Below are positions 5,498 to 8,933 of a DNA stretch of 8,933 nucleotides, piece by piece. Made by a program: the position numbers and the translations under genes. The stretch spans positions 1 to 8,933 of the forward strand of contig JASEJS010000026.1 in NCBI GenBank assembly GCA_030016765.1. Reading direction: 5' to 3'. Below the pieces are notes generated by a model. It did not search any database. It was not told the DNA's origin and saw nothing but the letters and a program-made list of their open reading frames with translations. The stretch comes from Patescibacteria group bacterium. GTDB lineage: Bacteria > Patescibacteriota > Minisyncoccia > Minisyncoccales > JASEJS01. Within the stretch, counting starts at the first letter, position 1; the number at the start of each line of letters is the position of its first letter.

Positions 5498-6193
5498 TTA
5501 AACAGATTTCTCACCTTCAACAATTACCACAAATTCGCCTTTGATTTCATCCTTTTCTATTTCTTTAATAACCTCTTCAATTCTTCCTCGATAAATTGTC
5601 TCAAATTTTTTGGTTAATTCTCGACAAACCACTAATTCAGGGTTTAGTTTATAGCTTTTAGTTTTTAGTTTTAATTCATTTAGAGTTTTTAAAATTCTAT
5701 AAGGAGATTCGTAAAAAATTACTGGATATTTTGAATTAATAATTTCTTCAAAAAACTTCTTTCTTTTTCTTTTAGTGGGTGAGAAGCCCAGAAAAATGAA
5801 TTTATCCATGGGAAAGCCGGAAATTGAAGCTACGCAAGTTACTGCCGAAGGCCCGGGAACGGGAACAACTTTTACTTGCTCTCCTAATCCTCTAATTACT
5901 TCCTGAATTAATTTATTTCCGGGATCGGAAATTCCCGGAGTTCCGGCATCAGAAACTAAAGCTAAGTTTTTCCCTTTTTTTAGAAGTTTCAAAATATAAT
6001 CTATTTTTTTTAATTTGCTATGCTGATGATAACTCAAAGTGGGAGTTTTGATCTGATAATGAGCTAACAATTTTTTGGTGACCCTAGTATCTTCACATAA
6101 AATCAAATCAACCTCTGACAATATCCGAAGGGCCCGTTCAGTTATATCCTCTAAATTTCCAATAGGAGTACTGACCACATAAAGATTATTCAT
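5498..6193 (-). CDS. rsmI: 16S rRNA (cytidine1402-2'-O)-methyltransferase
   Basis: An SAM-dependent tetrapyrrole-methylase-fold enzyme that methylates the 2'-OH of C1402 in the ribosomal decoding centre. Conserved blocks are all present: VSTPIGNLED (7-16), CEDTR (33-37), SDAGTPGISDPG (81-92), PVPGPSA (111-117), FLGF (134-137), FYESPYR (160-166) and CRELTKKFET (190-199). At 231 residues it ends shortly after KGEFVVIVEG and so lacks the C-terminal domain that brings E. coli RsmI to 286; the catalytic fold is complete. Residues ~175-184 (KLKTKSYKLN) come from a low-complexity DNA repeat. The ATG at 6191-6193 overlaps the stop of the upstream membrane-protein gene by 4 nt (ATGA), indicating translational coupling. 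metG follows after 60 nt, a neighbourhood shared with Firmicutes. Confidence 0.96.
   Translation of the reverse strand: MNNLYVVSTPIGNLEDITERALRILSEVDLILCEDTRVTKKLLAHYQIKTPTLSYHQHSKLKKIDYILKLLKKGKNLALVSDAGTPGISDPGNKLIQEVIRGLGEQVKVVPVPGPSAVTCVASISGFPMDKFIFLGFSPTKRKRKKFFEEIINSKYPVIFYESPYRILKTLNELKLKTKSYKLNPELVVCRELTKKFETIYRGRIEEVIKEIEKDEIKGEFVVIVEGEKSV
5643..5674 (-). repeat. AT-rich short repeat inside rsmI
   Basis: The plus strand shows three imperfect copies of a TTTAGTTT-type word. They encode the KLKTKSYKLN stretch between the FYESPYR and CRELT motifs of RsmI. This loop position is variable in the family, and the composition resembles the heptamer insert in tatD, though the unit differs. 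Confidence 0.6.
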
Positions 6194-7218
6194 AAAACCA
6201 CAGTTTTTTCTTCCTTTCTTTTCTTCAAAAAATCTCTAATGAATTCAAATAACATCCCAGCTAAAGGAATAGCTAAAATTGCTCCTAAAATTCCCAAAAG
6301 CTTTCCTCCAATGGCTAAAGAAATTAAAACTAAAGCCGGGGTAAGGCCGACAAATCTCTTAGTTAAGACTGGAGTTAAAATGCTTCCTTCAATTTGCTGA
6401 ATTAAGATGAAGACAATTAAAACAAAAATGGCTTTCAAAGAAGAACCAAAAGCAACGAAAATAGTAATTAGTGCTCCAGCTATAATTGGGCCTAAAATTG
6501 GAATAAAATCTAAAACTCCAGCTAAGAGGGCTAGAGTAAAAGCATACTCTACATTAAATAATTGAAGGGTAATAAAAACTGCAATGCCAACAAAAATACA
6601 AGTTAAAATTCTAGCTCCAAACCAGCCAGAAACCTTAGTCTGAGATTTCTCCCAAAGAGACAAGATATAGGCCTCATATTTTTTTGGAGAGAGAAGCCCA
6701 ATTATCCTCTCTATTCCTCTTTCTTCTAGAGAAAGGAAAAGAGCAATAGTCAAAATAAAAATGGTAGAGCTAATTCCCCCAAAAATAATAGCCAAAGCTG
6801 ATAAAATGTCAGCTGAAGCTCTTTGCAGTAGTCTACCAAAAGCCTGCAAAAAAGCCTCCAAGCTTTGGAAAGCCTCAATTCCTAATCCTCTTAAAGGAGG
6901 AGAAATTTTTTCGAAATACTGAGGAAAAAGCTGGGTAAATTGCTGAATTTCAGAAATAAACATTGGAGCAGTCCAATAAATAATCAATCCCAAAATTCCA
7001 AAGATACCGGTATAAACAAAAATAACCGCTATCACCCTGGGAACTTTTAATTTTCGTAAAAAATTGATAGCTGGATTAAATAAGACTGAAATAATTAAGG
7101 CAAAAATAACCCAAATCAAAATGTTTCTTACTAGATAAATAATATAAAAACAGAGAAGAGTTAGAGAGATTTTCAAAATTGTTCCCCAGGAAATATCTAA
7201 AATGCGTTCTCCATTCAT
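6190..7218 (-). CDS. AI-2E family (PerM/YdiK-type) transporter
   Basis: A polytopic inner-membrane protein of 342 residues. Hydrophobic segments lie at about 13-52 (two helices), 60-83, 136-163, 202-222, 225-258, 260-275 and 293-325, with a soluble stretch at ~85-135. Family signatures are present: LDFIPILGPIIAG at 236-248 and QQIEGSILTPVLTKRFVGL at 274-292. The lysine-rich tail (KKRKEEK) should be cytosolic. Members have been linked to autoinducer-2 export and to sodium/proton antiport; the substrate cannot be read from sequence, so I assign the family only. It overlaps the M16 peptidase stop and the rsmI start by 4 nt each, in the middle of a tight operon. No Shine-Dalgarno is visible before the ATG at 7216-7218, consistent with coupling. 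Confidence 0.9.
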   Translation of the reverse strand: MNGERILDISWGTILKISLTLLCFYIIYLVRNILIWVIFALIISVLFNPAINFLRKLKVPRVIAVIFVYTGIFGILGLIIYWTAPMFISEIQQFTQLFPQYFEKISPPLRGLGIEAFQSLEAFLQAFGRLLQRASADILSALAIIFGGISSTIFILTIALFLSLEERGIERIIGLLSPKKYEAYILSLWEKSQTKVSGWFGARILTCIFVGIAVFITLQLFNVEYAFTLALLAGVLDFIPILGPIIAGALITIFVAFGSSLKAIFVLIVFILIQQIEGSILTPVLTKRFVGLTPALVLISLAIGGKLLGILGAILAIPLAGMLFEFIRDFLKKRKEEKTVVL

Positions 7219-8480
7219 AATTTTAATAATTTTTGAAATTTTTCTTTATTCTTAAAAGGTCCAATTAAAACTAAATTTAATTTTTTTGGCTGAAATATTT
7301 CTTTAGCTACTTTTAGAATATCTGATTGAGTAACCTGGTCAATTCTTTTATAGATTTCTTCTGGAGTTAGAATTTTCTTTTCAAGAAGCTCCTGGAGTCC
7401 ATAAAAAGAAGAGAGGGCATCAGAAGTTTCTAAAATTAGGGCCATTTTCCCTTTGGTATAATTCTTAGCTTTTTTGAGTTCATCTTTGGGAACTTTTTTT
7501 TCGGTGATTTTTTTATACTCTTTCAAAATGGTAGAAATAGCTTTATCTACTTTTTCATTATCCACTCCAGCCAGAGTCACTAAAGATCCAGTATCTGGAT
7601 CTGAAGAGACATCAGTGTGAATATAATAAGCCATTCCCAGTTTTCCTCTCACTTCCATGAACAACCTGGCACTCATCATTCCTCCCAAAATTATTCCCAA
7701 GAGCTCTTGAGTATATCTTTGGGAATGAAAAAGATTAAAAGCCCTAACCCCCAAAGCCAAATGGGTTTGATCGGTTTGGCGAAAATGTAAAAGGCAATTG
7801 GGTTTAGTTTGTTTTTCAATTACTGGAGATTTCTCTTTAGATTTTTTAGTTTCAATTTTGGAAAAACATTTTTTAACTTTAGAAATAACTTCACTTTCTT
7901 TTATTTTCCCAACCACGCAAATAATAGTATTTGAAGCTGCATACTGGCTTTTCATATATTTAAACAAATCTTTTCTGGTTATTCTAGCTATATTTTCTTT
8001 AGTTCCGGTTATTGGCCAACCAGCAGGCTGGTCACCATACAATAATTTGTTCCAGAGAATTTCAATGTAGCTGGTTGGCGTATCATAAAGCATATTGATT
8101 TCTTCTATAATCACCCCTTTTTCTTTTTCAATTTCTTTTTCCGGTAACAAAGAATTCAAATAAATATCTGAAACCCAATCTAAGGCTAAATCGAAATGTG
8201 GAAAAGCTACTTTAGCAAAGTAGCCGGTGTAATCTTCTCCGGTAAAAGCATTATATATTCCTCCGACTTTATCTAAGGTTTCGGCAACAGCTAGAGAGGT
8301 AGGTCTTTTTTTTGTTCCTTTAAAGTACATGTGCTCCAAAAAATGGGAGATGCCATTTGTTTCTTTATTTTCATATTTTGAGCCAGTCCCAACCAAAACT
8401 AAAACAGTTACTGCCTGAGTCCCTTTTTGGGGAACAGTAATAATCCTTAAACCATTTTTAAGAGTGGTTTTTTTGAACAT
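7215..8480 (-). CDS. M16 family zinc metallopeptidase (insulinase/MPP-like)
   Basis: A 421-residue protease with the inverted zinc motif HFLEH (H46, E49, H50). The third metal ligand E126 lies exactly 76 residues after H50, as in the mitochondrial processing peptidase pattern. The first half is the catalytic M16 domain. The second half (~170-421) is the homologous inactive domain, with ARLFMEVRGKLGMAYYI at 271-287 and TGSLVTLAG at 297-305. This is the standard single-pair length of bacterial M16B enzymes, which work as a clamp or dimer on unfolded peptides. There is no signal peptide, so a cytosolic role in peptide turnover is likely. The ATG at 8478-8480 is 23 nt after the dodecin stop without a Shine-Dalgarno. 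The active site is intact, so this appears to be the catalytic rather than the degenerate partner. Confidence 0.94.
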   Translation of the reverse strand: MFKKTTLKNGLRIITVPQKGTQAVTVLVLVGTGSKYENKETNGISHFLEHMYFKGTKKRPTSLAVAETLDKVGGIYNAFTGEDYTGYFAKVAFPHFDLALDWVSDIYLNSLLPEKEIEKEKGVIIEEINMLYDTPTSYIEILWNKLLYGDQPAGWPITGTKENIARITRKDLFKYMKSQYAASNTIICVVGKIKESEVISKVKKCFSKIETKKSKEKSPVIEKQTKPNCLLHFRQTDQTHLALGVRAFNLFHSQRYTQELLGIILGGMMSARLFMEVRGKLGMAYYIHTDVSSDPDTGSLVTLAGVDNEKVDKAISTILKEYKKITEKKVPKDELKKAKNYTKGKMALILETSDALSSFYGLQELLEKKILTPEEIYKRIDQVTQSDILKVAKEIFQPKKLNLVLIGPFKNKEKFQKLLKL

Positions 8481-8503
8481 CGGAAAGTTGAGCCAATTAA
8501 TAA

Positions 8504-8731
8504 TTATTTTTTATGCAGTTTTTTCTCCCAAAGATAGGCAATATTTACATTCACTTTGTATTCAACAATCTTTCCATCTTTGATGGTTACACTTTGTCCT
8601 AAGATCTTAGCCCCAGTAACATTCTTTTTTTGCTGGCAAGCTTGTTTTATTGCTTCTGCTAAGGCATCATCAAAACTCTTGGGAGAAATACCAATTAGTT
8701 CTTTTACTTTAACTACGGACATGCGTACCAT
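8504..8731 (-). CDS. Dodecin family protein lacking the flavin-stacking Trp
   Basis: A 75-residue protein with the dodecin pattern: N-terminal strand VVKVKELIGIS, helix SFDDALAEAIKQA, then strands ending EYKVNVNIAYLWE. Dodecins are small dodecameric cytosolic shells that bind flavins and buffer free riboflavin/FMN. Aligned with Halobacterium dodecin, NVTGAKILGQ matches NVVWAEVVDQ, placing a Gly (codon at 8612-8614) where Trp36 sandwiches the flavin; the Gln55 position is Lys. Flavin binding is therefore doubtful. The ATG at 8729-8731 is preferred because GGAG lies 11 nt upstream; ATG at 8720-8722 (72 residues) is also possible. A GTG at 8792-8794 would add 21 non-conserved residues spanning a hairpin and is not favoured. 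It is the first gene of the operon, behind a structured leader. Confidence 0.85.
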   Translation of the reverse strand: MVRMSVVKVKELIGISPKSFDDALAEAIKQACQQKKNVTGAKILGQSVTIKDGKIVEYKVNVNIAYLWEKKLHKK

Positions 8732-8789
8732 CAAAGTTAAAGCTCCACTCAAATTTACGAAAGTAAATTTGAGAAGTCGCTTAACTTTG
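8732..8789 (-). promoter_or_regulatory. Nested hairpin leader presenting the dodecin ribosome-binding site
   Basis: An inner perfect 11-bp stem (8748-8758 with 8763-8773, 4-nt loop) sits inside an outer stem whose perfect core is 9 bp (8732-8740 with 8781-8789), extendable by a GC pair step with one bulge. The GGAG site (8743-8746) lies in the internal loop between them, and the ATG at 8729-8731 directly follows the outer stem. The layout suggests control of translation by RNA folding. Confidence 0.55.
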
Positions 8790-8797
8790 GTCACTTT

Positions 8798-8826
8798 TCT
8801 CCAAACTCGCTTCGCTCATTTGGAGA
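8798..8826 (-). promoter_or_regulatory. Upstream leader hairpin
   Basis: TCTCCAAA (minus strand, 8819-8826) pairs perfectly with TTTGGAGA (8798-8805), an 8-bp stem around a 13-nt GC-rich loop containing GAGCGAAGCGAG. It stands between the promoter and the nested hairpin of the dodecin leader. No transcription-terminating T-tract follows it. Confidence 0.45.
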
Positions 8827-8859
8827 GCTTATTATTTAGACGACCTTGAAACTAATTTT

Positions 8860-8888
8860 ATTATAAACAAAATTTTCTGATAATACAA
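8860..8888 (-). promoter_or_regulatory. Promoter of the dodecin-led operon
   Basis: On the minus strand a perfect TATAAT (8860-8865) lies 17 nt downstream of TTGTAT (8883-8888). The predicted start near 8853 gives a leader of about 120 nt containing two hairpins. It sits just beyond a terminator hairpin, as expected for the start of a new transcription unit. Confidence 0.65.
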
Positions 8889-8915
8889 AGCGCGCCGCCC
8901 CCTGGGCGGCGCGCT
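8880..8915 (-). terminator. GC-rich intrinsic terminator of an upstream minus-strand gene
   Basis: AGCGCGCCGCCC (8889-8900) and GGGCGGCGCGCT (8904-8915) form a perfect 12-bp, almost pure G+C stem with a 3-nt loop. On the minus strand it is followed by TTGTATTATC, a modest T-rich tail. The gene it ends lies to the right of the window. Its tail overlaps the -35 box of the dodecin promoter. Confidence 0.65.
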
Positions 8916-8933
8916 AAACACAAAATTTTAAAT

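Noticed and set aside
8732..8794. Dodecin extended upstream to a GTG start at 8794
   Set aside because: The extra 21 residues have no counterpart in dodecins and would be encoded by the nested hairpin; ATG at 8731 fits family length and has GGAG upstream.
8556..8849. Plus-strand open frame of 97 codons opposite dodecin and its leader
   Set aside because: It lies antisense to a clearly conserved gene and resembles no protein; its openness follows from the opposing AT-rich codon pattern.
8732..8853. FMN riboswitch in the dodecin leader
   Set aside because: The leader is short, has no multi-branched core and shows none of the conserved FMN-aptamer words I know.
1..8933. Mobile elements, tRNA or rRNA genes, defence systems
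   Set aside because: No transposase, integrase, cloverleaf, rRNA core sequence or defence-type domain could be found on either strand; the window is mainly housekeeping.

Overview
The window is AT-rich bacterial chromosomal DNA with very tight gene packing. It contains nine recognisable genes, all on the minus strand, so the biological reading order is right to left. Several features point to a Candidate Phyla Radiation (Patescibacteria-like) bacterium: low GC, lysine- and isoleucine-rich proteins, compact versions of housekeeping enzymes (a 474-residue MetRS and a 231-residue RsmI), short AT-rich tandem repeats inside coding sequence, and scarce Shine-Dalgarno sites. This assignment is inferred from style; no 16S or ribosomal protein gene is present to prove it.

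Layout, right to left. A perfect 12-bp GC hairpin at 8889-8915 probably terminates a gene lying outside the window. A promoter follows (-35 at 8883-8888, -10 at 8860-8865). About 120 nt of structured leader then leads into a small dodecin gene. Next come an M16 zinc peptidase, an AI-2E/PerM-type membrane protein and rsmI; the last three are joined by two 4-nt ATGA overlaps. After a 60-nt gap come metG, ppa (inorganic pyrophosphatase) and a fused nadM-nadE gene (NMN adenylyltransferase plus NAD synthetase). A second credible promoter overlaps the 3' end of that fusion and drives an unrecognised 383-residue, cysteine-free, highly charged protein, followed by a tatD nuclease. The left edge holds a plus-oriented, possibly bidirectional terminator (85-113) and a short GC-richer stretch of unknown identity.

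How the genes work together. rsmI (16S rRNA 2'-O-methylation), metG and tatD form a gene neighbourhood also known from Firmicutes; here ppa, nadM-nadE and the unknown gene lie between metG and tatD. MetRS, NMNAT and NAD synthetase all release pyrophosphate, and ppa, which removes it, lies between them.

No complete new defence or mobile system is visible. The points most worth a second look are: a dodecin whose flavin-stacking Trp is Gly, preceded by nested RNA hairpins with the ribosome-binding site in an internal loop; a MetRS with non-canonical HIGH and GKD signatures; the NadM-NadE fusion behind a 13-bp hairpin; heptamer-repeat insertions inside tatD and rsmI; and the unknown gene with its own promoter and the only strong Shine-Dalgarno site in the window.
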